This document shows, in pieces, positions 14,637 to 24,216 of a stretch of 64,000 bases of DNA. The first letter of the stretch is position 1. Each line of letters starts with the position of its first letter. This DNA is from Mesorhizobium onobrychidis (GTDB taxonomy: Bacteria > Pseudomonadota > Alphaproteobacteria > Rhizobiales > Rhizobiaceae): NCBI RefSeq assembly GCF_024707545.1, contig NZ_CP062229.1:3639501-3703500 (forward strand), read 5' to 3'. The notes beneath the pieces are model-generated. The model had not been told where the DNA came from, did no database searches, and saw nothing but the letters and a program-made list of their open reading frames with translations. The translations under genes and the position numbers were made by a program.

Positions 14637-16358
14637 TCAGTCGGGTTCCTGTCCACCCTCGGCTCCTTTGCTAACGCCTTCCTCGGGCGCTGTGGCTTTT
14701 TCCGCAGCCATTCTCTTCAATTTCATATATGCGCCGGGCCGGGCAGACTTGTCGATGCTAGGCAATAGCGGAACCATGATTTGCCTTGGTTGGCCGTCCG
14801 GCTCATAGCCGGCCTTTTTGAGCTGCTCCAAAATGACCGGCCGCGGATCGTCGCGGTCAAGCCAGACGAGTACGGCCGGCTCTTGCACCAGCCTGTCGAA
14901 ATTCGGCACTTCCTGGTCAAGCGCCACCAATTTTTCGTCGACCAACCGCAGATTTCCGACCCATGCACCGTCGGATATTGCGGTTTTCACCGGCCCGTCG
15001 GCACTCAGCTGGCGATAGAGGGCCGGGTAATCCACCCGGATCATCCGCGAGAGACCACTGGTCCCGTTTATCTGGAAGTACCAAGTGGCGGGCGCGAGCA
15101 GAACGGCGATGATCGCTCCGGCCGCGATCACCAGGAGCTGTGCGTCCCTGCCGCGTGGTGAGAGCCGTTCCATATAGGCGGCCATCGCCAGCGGCAAGAT
15201 GACCAGGACCGGCACCAGCCAACGGGCCTTGACCTCGGTCACGCTGGTGGCCAGCACAAATATCGCCAGCATGGCCAAGCCGAGCGCCAAGGTACGCCAC
15301 AAGAGAACTTCCCTGGCCGGAGCTTTGGGGCGACGCTCGGAGAAACGAAACCCCGTCAGCGCGAAAGCCAGCGCGCAAACGAGCACCGGCAAGACAGCGA
15401 AATTGAAGGTCCCCATGATAAACTTGCCGGCGCCGGTGGCCGCGGCCGTCATGCGCCCCTGCTGTAGGTCTATTCCGAACTTCTCGCCTCTCGCCAGCAA
15501 ATCGGCAGGATGCATAAGGCTCCAATATGTGGTTGGCGCCAGCACCAATATCGCGACGGCAACGCTGATTGCGAATTTCGGATCGAGGATCGCGCCGCGC
15601 AACTCGCGCAGCGACAGCACCGCCGCAACAAGGGCTAACACCAGGAATACGTCGTTGTATTTGGCAAGAATTGCCGCAGCCGTTGCCAAGCCAAACACCG
15701 CATAGGCGATCACGCTTCGCCGCTCGATCAGATTAGCCATCGCGAGCAGGAGCAGCGCGCAGAACCCGACAACGGCGACCGAATGCGACAAGGCCCGCTG
15801 CGATTCCCAGGCGATTTGCGGGATTGTGAAAAGTCCGAGCATGGCCGCCGCTGCCGTCGCTTTCGTGTAGCCGAACCGCCGCATGGCGGCGAACACACTA
15901 CAGGCGGCGAGGAACAGCACGGAGTATTTGACGAGCTTTAGCGTGAAAATATTGGTGCCGAAAATTTGCGCGGCCAGCCAGTTGATCCATGTGTAGAGAG
16001 GCGGTTGCGAGCCGCCATATCCAGCCCAAAGATATGGAAGATAAATCAGCTGCTCCGCGTCATCGACGCCGACGCCAGTTCCTGCCCAAGTGGCCAGCAC
16101 GGACAATATGACGGTTTGCAAGGCCAAGTAAGCGGCGACCGTGACGATCGCCGTCGGGAAGGGGCCGATCCTGCTCTCGGCAAGCCATTCGTCCCATTTT
16201 ATCGAATACTTCAACGAGATCTCATCGCCCGTGCCAGTTGCCGCCGGCTCCGCTAGCATGAAGACCATGCCCCGCACAATGTGGCAGCCCTGATCGCTGC
16301 CGGAGCGGCGGGCAGGCAGGTCGAATCGCACCGTCGCTCTCTCTTTTTGTTCTAGCAT
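14637..16358 (-). CDS. GT-C glycosyltransferase, family 39 / ArnT-like membrane protein
   Basis: This 573-aa polytopic membrane protein transfers sugars from polyprenyl-linked donors. The first periplasmic loop carries the GT-C signature region DDAEQLIYLPYLWAG followed by QPPLYTW, as in PMT_2/ArnT-like enzymes. About ten further hydrophobic helices cover residues 120-430, and a soluble periplasmic C-terminal domain follows. The start at 16358 has GGGGGA five bases upstream; internal ATGs at 16268 or 16259 are possible. It lies in the same direction as the flanking flavoprotein and M24 genes, but its role (lipid A, hopanoid or glycan decoration) is unrelated by sequence to amine catabolism. 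The C-terminus is Lys/Glu-rich. Confidence 0.85.
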   Translation of the reverse strand: MLEQKERATVRFDLPARRSGSDQGCHIVRGMVFMLAEPAATGTGDEISLKYSIKWDEWLAESRIGPFPTAIVTVAAYLALQTVILSVLATWAGTGVGVDDAEQLIYLPYLWAGYGGSQPPLYTWINWLAAQIFGTNIFTLKLVKYSVLFLAACSVFAAMRRFGYTKATAAAAMLGLFTIPQIAWESQRALSHSVAVVGFCALLLLAMANLIERRSVIAYAVFGLATAAAILAKYNDVFLVLALVAAVLSLRELRGAILDPKFAISVAVAILVLAPTTYWSLMHPADLLARGEKFGIDLQQGRMTAAATGAGKFIMGTFNFAVLPVLVCALAFALTGFRFSERRPKAPAREVLLWRTLALGLAMLAIFVLATSVTEVKARWLVPVLVILPLAMAAYMERLSPRGRDAQLLVIAAGAIIAVLLAPATWYFQINGTSGLSRMIRVDYPALYRQLSADGPVKTAISDGAWVGNLRLVDEKLVALDQEVPNFDRLVQEPAVLVWLDRDDPRPVILEQLKKAGYEPDGQPRQIMVPLLPSIDKSARPGAYMKLKRMAAEKATAPEEGVSKGAEGGQEPD

Positions 16359-16424
16359 CGGATTCCCCCAAAATCGGTCCCACCCCCGGGTCAGGCCCGA
16401 GGCCAGGCCTTTGGGTCCGCTGCT

Positions 16425-18998
16425 CTAGGTCCGCATCTTCTCGCCGCTCGGGTCGAAAGGCGGCTCGACATTGATGCGGGCCGGGCGCCGGCTTCCGAGG
16501 ATTTCGATCTCGAACAGTCCGGCGCTCTCGTTCCCGGCCAAGGCCGCCGGCACATAGCCTTGCGCCATCGATTTCCGGACGTAATGGGCATAGCCGCCGG
16601 AGGTGACCCAGCCGACCACGCGCCAGTCGCCGTCGACGATGCCGCGCACGGCCGAGGCGCCTTCCGCGGCCCTGGAGCCGCGCACTTCCTTGCCTGATGT
16701 GTCGAAGCGCTGCGCGCCATAGCCGTGCGGCTTTTCCACCGTGCCAAAATCCTTGCCGCCGACCTTGGCCCAGATCGGCTCGTCGCCCATCACGTCGGCA
16801 TCCGCGGCATCTACGATGAAAGAGACACGGCGCAGTTTCGGTTCTGCTGCCTGTTCCTTGGCCGCCGCTTCGCGCCCGATGAAGTCGTTCTTCTCCAGCT
16901 TGATGAAGCGATCCATAGCCCCTTCGAACGGCCCGTAGATCGGGCGCAACTCGCGGAACCAGGTCGGAAAATTCTTTTCCAGGCGCATCGAGAGCAAGGC
17001 GCGCATGCCGAAATCGACGAGGCCAAACTCTTCACCGGCATCCTTGATCGCCTTGTAGACCAGCCGTTGGTAGGCCGGCGCCATCCAGATTTCGTAGCCG
17101 AGGTCACCGGTATAGGTAATGCGATTGACCATGCAGGGCGCGCCGCCAACCGCCATCTCGCGGAAATCCATGAAGCGGAAAGCCTTGGTCGAAATATCCA
17201 CGTCAACAAGCTTCTGCAGCAGATCGCGCGATCTCGGCCCGGCGATCGAGAGGCCGACAAGCGTCTGGTCGAAGCGGTGGATGCGGACGCTACCATCTCT
17301 CGGCAGGTGCTTCTCGAACCAGCGCATATGATACTTCTGCGCCGCCGACGAGCTCCAGATCATGAAGCGCTCTTCACCAGCCTTGGCGATGGTGAAGTCG
17401 CCGATCAGCCTGCCGAACTCGTTCAGCATCGGGGTCAGCACGATGCGGCCGGTCTTCGGCATGCGGTTGGTCATGAGCCGGTTGAGGAAATCCTCGGCTG
17501 CCGGCCCGGAGACTTCGTATTTGGCGAAGTTGGCGATCTCGGTGACGCCGACCTTCTCGCGGGTCGCACGCACTTCCTCGCCGATCGGGCCGAAATCGTT
17601 GGAGCGATGGAAGGAAACGATGTCCTTCGGCTCCGTGTCTTCAGGTGCGAACCAGAGCGGGGTTTCGAGCCCCCAACTATCGCCCATGACGGCGTTGTTG
17701 GCCAGCATCGTGTCATAGAGTGGCGTCGTTTGCGCCGGGCGCGCGGCCGGCAGTTCCTCGTTGGGAAAGCGGATGGAAAAGCGGCGCGAATAGTTTTCGC
17801 GCACCTTGGCATTGGTGTAGCGCAGCGTCGCCCATTCGCCGAAGCGCGCCACGTCCATGCCCCAGACGTCGAAGCCGGGATCGCCATGGACCATCCAGTT
17901 CGACAATGCCAGGCCGACGCCGCCGCCCTGCGAGAAACCGGCCATGACGGCGCAGGCGCACCAGAAATTGGTCAGGCCCTGCACCGGACCAACCAGCGGA
18001 TTGCCATCCAGTGCGAAGGTGAAGGGACCGTTGATGATCTGCTTGATGCCGGCCTTCTCGATGCCGGGAAAATGCTTGAAGCCGATTTCGAGCGACGGCG
18101 CGATGCGGTCGATGTCGGGCTGCAGCAGCTCATGGCCGAAATCCCACGGCGTGTTGATCGGCGACCACGGCTTGCAGGCCTTTTCATAGGTGCCGAGCAG
18201 GATGCCGTTGCGTTCCTGGCGGGTGTAGATTTCGCCCTTGAAGTCCATCACGCCGATCATCTCGCGGCCGGTCGACTTGTTGAATTCCTCAACCTCCGGC
18301 ATTGGCTCGGTCAAGAGGTACATATGCTCCATAGCCAGCAGCGGCAGCTCGACACCGACCATGCGGCCGATTTCGCGCGCCCACAGGCCGCCGCAGTTGA
18401 CGACATGCTCGGCCTTCACCGTGCCTTGCTCGGTAACGACGTTCCAGGTGCCGTCGACTTCCTGCGTCAGCTCGACGACGCGGTTGCGCAGCACGATCTC
18501 GGCGCCGAGCTTCCTGGCCGCCTTGGCGTAGGCGTGGGTGGTGCCGGAAGGGTCGAGATGGCCTTCGACCGGATCCCACATGGCGCCGACGAAATTCGTC
18601 TCGTCCATCAGCGGGAACATCGCCTTGGCCTCGGACGGCGTGATCAGCTCGGTGTCCATGCCGAGATAGCGGCCCTTGGCGTGGGCAAGGCGCAGGAAGT
18701 CCATGCGCTCGGGCGTGTCGGCCATCATCACGCCGCCGGTCAGGTGCAGCGAACAAGACTGGCCGGAAAGTTCTTCGATCTCCTTGTAGAGCTGCACCGT
18801 ATAGGCCTGCAGCTTGGCGACGTTGGGATCGCCGTTGAGCGTATGGAAACCGCCCGCCGCATGCCAGGACGAGCCGGAGGTGAGCTCCGAGCGCTCGATC
18901 AGCATGATGTCGGTCCAGCCGGCCTTGGCCAGATGGTAGAGCACCGAGCAGCCGACAACGCCGCCGCCGATGACAACCGCTTTTGCATGAGATTTCAT
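16425..18998 (-). CDS. FAD-dependent dimethylglycine/sarcosine dehydrogenase-like oxidoreductase
   Basis: This 857-aa cytoplasmic flavoprotein contains a DAO domain (about 5-370, GGGVVG at 11-16), a short FAO_M linker (about 375-430), then a GcvT folate-binding domain and its C-terminal barrel (about 430-840). SGSSWHAAG with H46 is the site that carries covalent FAD in the dimethylglycine and sarcosine dehydrogenases. Such enzymes oxidatively remove N-methyl groups and pass the one-carbon unit to tetrahydrofolate. It would act on the dimethyl or monomethyl product left after MttB demethylation. It is 178 bp downstream of the second MttB gene on the same strand. Which methylamine it uses is not determined. 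Confidence 0.92.
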   Translation of the reverse strand: MKSHAKAVVIGGGVVGCSVLYHLAKAGWTDIMLIERSELTSGSSWHAAGGFHTLNGDPNVAKLQAYTVQLYKEIEELSGQSCSLHLTGGVMMADTPERMDFLRLAHAKGRYLGMDTELITPSEAKAMFPLMDETNFVGAMWDPVEGHLDPSGTTHAYAKAARKLGAEIVLRNRVVELTQEVDGTWNVVTEQGTVKAEHVVNCGGLWAREIGRMVGVELPLLAMEHMYLLTEPMPEVEEFNKSTGREMIGVMDFKGEIYTRQERNGILLGTYEKACKPWSPINTPWDFGHELLQPDIDRIAPSLEIGFKHFPGIEKAGIKQIINGPFTFALDGNPLVGPVQGLTNFWCACAVMAGFSQGGGVGLALSNWMVHGDPGFDVWGMDVARFGEWATLRYTNAKVRENYSRRFSIRFPNEELPAARPAQTTPLYDTMLANNAVMGDSWGLETPLWFAPEDTEPKDIVSFHRSNDFGPIGEEVRATREKVGVTEIANFAKYEVSGPAAEDFLNRLMTNRMPKTGRIVLTPMLNEFGRLIGDFTIAKAGEERFMIWSSSAAQKYHMRWFEKHLPRDGSVRIHRFDQTLVGLSIAGPRSRDLLQKLVDVDISTKAFRFMDFREMAVGGAPCMVNRITYTGDLGYEIWMAPAYQRLVYKAIKDAGEEFGLVDFGMRALLSMRLEKNFPTWFRELRPIYGPFEGAMDRFIKLEKNDFIGREAAAKEQAAEPKLRRVSFIVDAADADVMGDEPIWAKVGGKDFGTVEKPHGYGAQRFDTSGKEVRGSRAAEGASAVRGIVDGDWRVVGWVTSGGYAHYVRKSMAQGYVPAALAGNESAGLFEIEILGSRRPARINVEPPFDPSGEKMRT

Positions 18999-19120
18999 GA
19001 AGATAGTTCCGTTTTTGAAGAGATTGAATCGAGTGAGCGGGGCGTGAACACAAAGTGGAGAAGGGCGCCGGCTGGAATGATCTCACGCCCTCCCTCTACC
19101 CTGTCGACCGGGGGAGAGGT

Positions 19121-19137
19121 GTCGAGCGACGCTCGAC
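19121..19137. repeat. Short palindrome between mttB copy 2 and the flavoprotein gene
   Basis: GTCGAGCGACGCTCGAC is a perfect 8-bp palindrome with a one-base centre. The surrounding CCCTCTACCCTGTCGACCGG and GGGGGAGAGG text resembles rhizobial intergenic mosaic repeats. It could also act as an mRNA hairpin separating the two genes. No T run follows. Confidence 0.35.
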
Positions 19138-19176
19138 GGAGTGGCGGTCGACTGTTCATCAAACCAATACAGATAT

Positions 19177-20754
19177 TCAAAAATCGGTCGGCGCGCCGCC
19201 TTCGGACCGGCGTTTGTCGACGAAGGCGTTGAGCTCCTCGCGGATAGCCGGGTCCATATACGGCTCTTCATAGGAGGCCAACCGCTCCTTCCAGACCCGA
19301 TTGGCCTTTTCGAAAGCCGTCGGCGATCCGGCTTCCGCCCAGGTCTCGAAATTGCGCCAGTCGGAGATGATAGGCGAATAGAAAGCGGTCTTGTAGCGGT
19401 CCTGGGTATGCTGGGTGCCGAAGAAATGGCCGCCCGGACCGACGGACTGGATGGCGTCGAAGCCGAGGGCCTCCTCGGAGAGGTCGAGCGGGGTCAGGAA
19501 CTCGGCCACCATCTGCAGCAGATCGATGTCCAGAATGGTCTTCTCGTAGGAGCAGCGCAGGCCTCCTTCCAGCCAGCCGGCCGCATGCATCATCAGATTG
19601 CCGCCGCCCTGGATGGCGCCCCACAGCGAGAACACGCTTTCATAGGCCGCCTGCGCGTCGACCGTGTTGGCGGCGCAGGTGTTGGAGGTGCGGTAGGGGA
19701 TGTTGTAGCGGCGGGCGAGCTGGCCGCCGACCAATTGCGCCTTCATGTATTCCGGCGTGCCGAAGGCCGGCGCGCCGGACTTCATGTCGACGTTAGAGGT
19801 GAAACCGCCATAGCCGACGGGCGCGCCCTTGCGCACCATCTGGGCGAAGGCAATGCCGGACAGCGCTTCGGCATTCTGCTGCACCAGCGCGCCGGCGATG
19901 GTCACCGGCGCCATGGCGCCCGACAGGGTGAACGGCGTCACGATGACGACCTGGCCCTTGCTCGACATCTGGATAATACCTTCCATCATCGGCACGTCGA
20001 GCTTGAGCGGCGAATTGGTGTTGATGATGGTGAACACCGATGGCTCCTCGAGAAGCTGTTCGTCGCTGATGCCGCGCGCGATCCTGGTGATCTCGATGCC
20101 GTCGACATTGCGCTCCTTGCCGAGCGAATAGATGTGGAACACCTTGTCGGTGAGCACGCTCAGATCGCGGATGCATTCGAGGTGCCGGACGGAAGGATGG
20201 ATGTCGATCGGCTCGACCGGATAACCGCCCGTGCAGTTCAGGATGTTGTGCATTTGCGCGAGCTTGAGGAAGTTGCGGTAGTCCTGCTGGTTGCCCGGCC
20301 GGCGGCCGCGATCGATGTCGGAACAATTGGGTGCCGACGCCATCATCGAGATGATCAGATTGTCGCCGCCGAAGCGGACATTGTGCGCTGGATTACGGGC
20401 ATGGATGGTGAATTCCGACGGGCAGTGCGAAACCAGCTCGAGGATCATGTCGCTGTCGAAGCGCACCCGCTCGCTGCCTTCGCGGACATCCGCGCCATGC
20501 GCCTTCATGATGCGCCTTGCCTCGTCGTGCAGCACGTCGACGCCAATTTCCCTGAGAACACGTAGCGAGGCGAGGTGGATCGATTCCAACTCGTCTTCGG
20601 AGACAAGCCTGGTCGGCGTCAGCGGGATTTTCAGCTGACGGAAAGGCGGCTGCTCGAACGCCGCCGATCCGCCGGCGCGCTTTCCCGCGCGGCCGCCGCG
20701 ACGGGCGCGCTCGTTTGCCGATGCCGGTTCGGCGGGATGAAGGGCGGCGGTCAT
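19177..20754 (-). CDS. MttB-family (non-pyrrolysine) methyltransferase 2
   Basis: This 525-aa second member of the MttB superfamily shares long segments with the copy at 1940 (TPFxLxGAMxPVTxAGxLxQ, SGAPxFGTPE, AAYESxxSLW/TLN, AGWLEGGLxxxYEK, GPGxHxxGxxHTQ) but is clearly diverged, so substrate specificity may differ. The first 35 residues again form an Arg/Ala/Gly-rich tail. The start is the ATG at 20754; an upstream in-frame extension to 20913 has no ribosome-binding site. It needs a corrinoid partner: the only one in the window is at 971, so the two MttB proteins may share it. It probably forms a unit with the flavoprotein downstream. It is divergent from the PLD-like gene, with a CRP-like site between. 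Confidence 0.93.
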   Translation of the reverse strand: MTAALHPAEPASANERARRGGRAGKRAGGSAAFEQPPFRQLKIPLTPTRLVSEDELESIHLASLRVLREIGVDVLHDEARRIMKAHGADVREGSERVRFDSDMILELVSHCPSEFTIHARNPAHNVRFGGDNLIISMMASAPNCSDIDRGRRPGNQQDYRNFLKLAQMHNILNCTGGYPVEPIDIHPSVRHLECIRDLSVLTDKVFHIYSLGKERNVDGIEITRIARGISDEQLLEEPSVFTIINTNSPLKLDVPMMEGIIQMSSKGQVVIVTPFTLSGAMAPVTIAGALVQQNAEALSGIAFAQMVRKGAPVGYGGFTSNVDMKSGAPAFGTPEYMKAQLVGGQLARRYNIPYRTSNTCAANTVDAQAAYESVFSLWGAIQGGGNLMMHAAGWLEGGLRCSYEKTILDIDLLQMVAEFLTPLDLSEEALGFDAIQSVGPGGHFFGTQHTQDRYKTAFYSPIISDWRNFETWAEAGSPTAFEKANRVWKERLASYEEPYMDPAIREELNAFVDKRRSEGGAPTDF

Positions 20755-20903
20755 GATAGTCCTCGTACGCTGCGACAGTGCGGCGGCATAATGGACCGCC
20801 GGCCGTCCCGCCATTGCGGAGGCGGCGACCACTAGGACGAGGGAAGCGACATGGACGTTCGCCAGCCGGACGCACCAGGGCGAAACCAGGTCTGTGCCCG
20901 AAC

Positions 20904-20919
20904 TGTGAAACATGTCACG
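20904..20919. promoter_or_regulatory. CRP-like binding site in a divergent promoter region
   Basis: TGTGA-AACATG-TCACG matches the CRP consensus TGTGA-N6-TCACA at 9 of 10 positions. It lies 150 bases upstream of the second MttB start and 63 bases upstream of the PLD-like start. An FNR/CRP-family regulator could act on either gene. The match could be by chance. Confidence 0.35.
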
Positions 20920-20981
20920 TTGCGATCACGTCATATTGAGTAAGTACATTGAATAAAACCGCCCTGAGGGAGACTATTTCT

Positions 20982-22850
20982 GTGTCGGATGTTGTCAGCG
21001 TGCGTGCAGCGACCAACAACGAAGTCGCCTTCATTGCCTGGGATATTGACGGAATGATCGACGGCTGTCTCGGCTTCGAAATCGTCCGCATCTATCCCGG
21101 CACCGGCGAGGAACGCTGTCTGGCGTCCTGGGTGCCTTTCAAAGGGCAACGGAACAAGGACTGGATTCCGCAGGATACCGGCGTCTGGCCGGTGCAGAAG
21201 ACATTCTGGCGCGATCTTACGGTGCGGCGGCGCCGCGACAGCCTCGAAATCAGGCCGGATGGCGAAATGGTCGCCTACCGAGTGCGTCCGATCGGCGACA
21301 TGCGGCCCGGCCTCGATCCGGTGCCGGTGCGCCCCGAGAAAGCCTATACCGGCGCGGCGCGGCCGCTCGGCTATCTCGGACAAGGTGCCGTCAGCCCGAC
21401 CATCTTTCTGGGATCGATGTTCGGCAAGGCGCGGCTCGCCTTCACCAACGGCGTGCTCTCGACGCAATGGTTGTCGCGCGCCCTGGAAGACGCCGGCATC
21501 AAGGTCGGGCAGCGCGATAAGATCAGGGCCGAGCTTCAGCGTCCCGGCAGCAAGATACGCGCCTATCTTCACGGCGAGGTACCGGATCTGCTCACCAGCC
21601 TGATGAAACGGGCCAAGGCCGAGGGCGGCACTGTCAGGCTTGCCCTCTATGAACTTGGCGATGACGAGCTGTGCGACGCGATCATCGACGCCAAGGATGT
21701 CGTCGACGTCATTCTTTCGAATTCGGGCAGGGATGAACAAACGAAGGCCTGGGACGCGGGCAACGCGCCCTTCAGAAAGCGGCTGCGCGAGGCGGGCGTC
21801 GTGCTGACCGACCGTCTGTTCAACAACAACCATATCGGCCATAACAAATTTGCCGTCTACCGCGATGCCCAGGGCAATCCGCAAGCGGTCATGACCGGCA
21901 GCACCAACTGGACGTCGACGGGCATTTGCGGACAGTCCAACAACGCCTTTATCCGCGACGACCCTGCCATGGCCGAAGTGTTCGATGCCTATTGGGAGCG
22001 GATGAAGGCCGACGTGTTCCCGCCGCCCGCGAGCGAAAGTGCTCCCGGACGTGTGGCGCAGAAGCAAGGCAAGCCGTTTCGCCTGAAGAATCGCACACCG
22101 AACCATGTCAATGGGACCACCATCTGGTTCTCGCCAAACGATCCCGACCGCAGCAACAAGGACATCTCGGTGCGGCCTGTCGATCTCGAAGACGTTTTCG
22201 CACGGATCAAGGCGGCGAAGGAGGCGGTGCTCTTTCTCGTGTTCAATCCTTCGCGGCTTGGCAACAATTCGGTCATCGATCAGGCGGTCGCGGCGGCGAC
22301 GGCGAACCCAAAGCTGATCGTGCAAGGCGCAATCAGCGATCACACCGCCATGCCCAACTACGTTGCCCCGACCAGGGACCCAGTCACCCGCAAATCGAAC
22401 AAGGACGGCAAATCGCCATTTGTCTTTCCGGAGAAGGTCTGGGAGGCGCCGAACGTCTCAATCGTCAGGGCGGCCAACCTCACGGGGGCCTCCGTTGCGC
22501 GGGATTTCCAGGCGGAAGTGCTGACCGTCGGCCATGCGATCGTGCACGACAAGATCGTCATCATCGATCCGATGGCCGACAACGCGACTGTTATCGCCGG
22601 CAGCCACAACCTTGGCTACAAGGCGTCCTATGAAAACGACGAGAACATGGTGATTGTGGAAGGCGACAAGACGTTTGCTGCGGCCTTTGCGGTGCATATG
22701 CTCGACGTGTTCGACCACTACAAGTTCCGCGCCTGGCGCAGAACGATTGGAGAAGGACCGTCGGACAATGACGGGCTCTCCATCGACGACAAGTGGCTGA
22801 AGCCTTACGCGGAGGGCAGGAAGGGGGCGATTGCCCGGTATTTTCCGTAG
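20982..22850 (+). CDS. Phospholipase D-like protein with two HKD motifs
   Basis: About 622 aa. Two PLD catalytic motifs are present. The first, HNKFAVYRD followed by GSTNWTSTG, has one extra residue before the Asp compared with the usual HxKxxxxD. The second, HDKIVIID followed by GSHNLGYKASYENDEN, is canonical. Together they form one active site for phosphodiester cleavage or transfer. The N-terminal 180 residues (AFIAWDIDGMIDGCLGFEIVR) are not recognised. There is no signal peptide, so it is probably cytoplasmic. The GTG at 20982, with GGGAG about 10 bases upstream, is preferred over a TTG at 20949 with no ribosome-binding site. Substrate (lipid or nucleic acid) is unknown. Confidence 0.85.
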   Translation: MSDVVSVRAATNNEVAFIAWDIDGMIDGCLGFEIVRIYPGTGEERCLASWVPFKGQRNKDWIPQDTGVWPVQKTFWRDLTVRRRRDSLEIRPDGEMVAYRVRPIGDMRPGLDPVPVRPEKAYTGAARPLGYLGQGAVSPTIFLGSMFGKARLAFTNGVLSTQWLSRALEDAGIKVGQRDKIRAELQRPGSKIRAYLHGEVPDLLTSLMKRAKAEGGTVRLALYELGDDELCDAIIDAKDVVDVILSNSGRDEQTKAWDAGNAPFRKRLREAGVVLTDRLFNNNHIGHNKFAVYRDAQGNPQAVMTGSTNWTSTGICGQSNNAFIRDDPAMAEVFDAYWERMKADVFPPPASESAPGRVAQKQGKPFRLKNRTPNHVNGTTIWFSPNDPDRSNKDISVRPVDLEDVFARIKAAKEAVLFLVFNPSRLGNNSVIDQAVAAATANPKLIVQGAISDHTAMPNYVAPTRDPVTRKSNKDGKSPFVFPEKVWEAPNVSIVRAANLTGASVARDFQAEVLTVGHAIVHDKIVIIDPMADNATVIAGSHNLGYKASYENDENMVIVEGDKTFAAAFAVHMLDVFDHYKFRAWRRTIGEGPSDNDGLSIDDKWLKPYAEGRKGAIARYFP

Positions 22851-23055
22851 TGGTCTGAATGGCGCCAAACGCGCGGACCGCGCCGCGCCAACCAGGGTCG
22901 ACGTGCTGCTGGTGGCGTTCGCCTTGTACCGGTCCTTCAAGCGCCGGGGCTCTTGAACACTTCATCCTCTGGCTGGCGCAAGCGGTTCTTGCCGCCGGTG
23001 CTTCCCGGCACGCCGCCGAAACGCTAATCGTGCAGGTTCCCTATTGGTGCGGATC

Positions 23056-24216
23056 ATGGACCTGGCGGAAGAGAACAGCGGCGAGACAATGCAGTGGGCG
23101 GCGATCACCGGCGTGATCGCCACCGTTTCGGTGTTCGCCATCGCGCAAGGGCTGAGCTATCCGCTGTTGAGCTTCATCCTGCAGCGCCAGGGCGTCTCGC
23201 CGGCCATGATCGGCCTCTCGGCGGCAATGACGCCGGTCGGCTTTATCGTCTCGTCGCCGCTGATCCCGGCGCTGGCGCGCCGGTTCGGGGCGGGGCGCAC
23301 GGCGCTCACCTGCGCAGCTCTTTCCGCGATCATGCTGGCGCTGATCGGCTGGACGCAAAACGTCTATCTGTGGTTTCCTCTGCGCTTCCTGATCGGCGTG
23401 GTGACCAATCCACTCTATGTGCTGAGCGAGATCTGGGTGATCGCGTTGGCGCCGCCGTTGCGCCGCGGCCGCGTGATGGGGGTCTATTCCACAGTCATTT
23501 CGGCTGGTTTCGCCGCCGGCCCGCTGTGCCTGCTTGCCGTCGGCACCGAAGGCTGGCCGCCGTTTCTCGTCGGCATCGCCGCATTCGTTTTTTGCGGCGC
23601 CTGCCTGGCGCTGGTGCTGCGACGGCTTCCAAAGGTCGATGAGGCCGGGCACCGGGTTTCGGTTATGGGGTTCATGCCGATGGCATGGCTGCTATTGTCG
23701 GCGGTTGTCGTGGCCGCTGGTTTCGAACAGGCGGTTCTGGCATTGTTTCCGGTCTACGGAACCTATTACAACATCACCGAAGCCCGCATGTCGGCGCTGC
23801 TGTCGATGATGATTGCCGGCAACATCGCCATGCAGGTGCCGCTCGGCCTGCTGGCGGAACGGCTGACGGCGCGTCTGGTGCGGTTTATCTGTGTGTCCCT
23901 AACGCTGCTCGGATGCGTGCTGTTGCCGGCTCTCATCGAGACGCCGCTGATCTGGCCATGCGTCTTTGTCTGGGGTGCGGTTTCCTACGGTATCTATACG
24001 ATGTCGATCATCGAGCTCGGCGAGCGGTTCACCGGCTCGGCGCTGGTCGCCGGCAATGCCGCCTTCTCGCTGATGTGGGGAGTCGGCGGCATCGCCGTGC
24101 CGCCGCTGGCGGGCGGCGCCATGGATATTCTCGGTGCTGCCGGCCTGCCGATCACGCTTGGCGCCATTTGTCTGGCGCTGGCGGTCACAACCGTATTGCG
24201 GGGGCGAGCAGTCTAA
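23056..24216 (+). CDS. Major facilitator superfamily transporter
   Basis: About 386 aa with around twelve hydrophobic helices and an MFS-type first half. The cytoplasmic loop PALARRFGAGRTALT is a variant of the loop 2-3 motif. It resembles the YcaD-like MFS branch. The substrate is unknown, and no catabolic gene is directly adjacent to suggest one. Starts at 23056 or 23089 are both reasonable. Its TAA stop overlaps the stop of the convergent gene by several bases. The 205 bp between the PLD-like gene and this one hold nothing recognisable. Confidence 0.88.
   Translation: MDLAEENSGETMQWAAITGVIATVSVFAIAQGLSYPLLSFILQRQGVSPAMIGLSAAMTPVGFIVSSPLIPALARRFGAGRTALTCAALSAIMLALIGWTQNVYLWFPLRFLIGVVTNPLYVLSEIWVIALAPPLRRGRVMGVYSTVISAGFAAGPLCLLAVGTEGWPPFLVGIAAFVFCGACLALVLRRLPKVDEAGHRVSVMGFMPMAWLLLSAVVVAAGFEQAVLALFPVYGTYYNITEARMSALLSMMIAGNIAMQVPLGLLAERLTARLVRFICVSLTLLGCVLLPALIETPLIWPCVFVWGAVSYGIYTMSIIELGERFTGSALVAGNAAFSLMWGVGGIAVPPLAGGAMDILGAAGLPITLGAICLALAVTTVLRGRAV

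Noticed and set aside
16725..19232. 835-codon open frame antisense to the flavoprotein gene
   Set aside because: It mirrors a high-GC gene with strong homology on the other strand; its translation is low in order (many Arg, His, Ala) and has no ribosome-binding site.
20949..20981. TTG start for the PLD-like gene
   Set aside because: There is no ribosome-binding site, whereas the GTG at 20982 has GGGAG at a workable distance.
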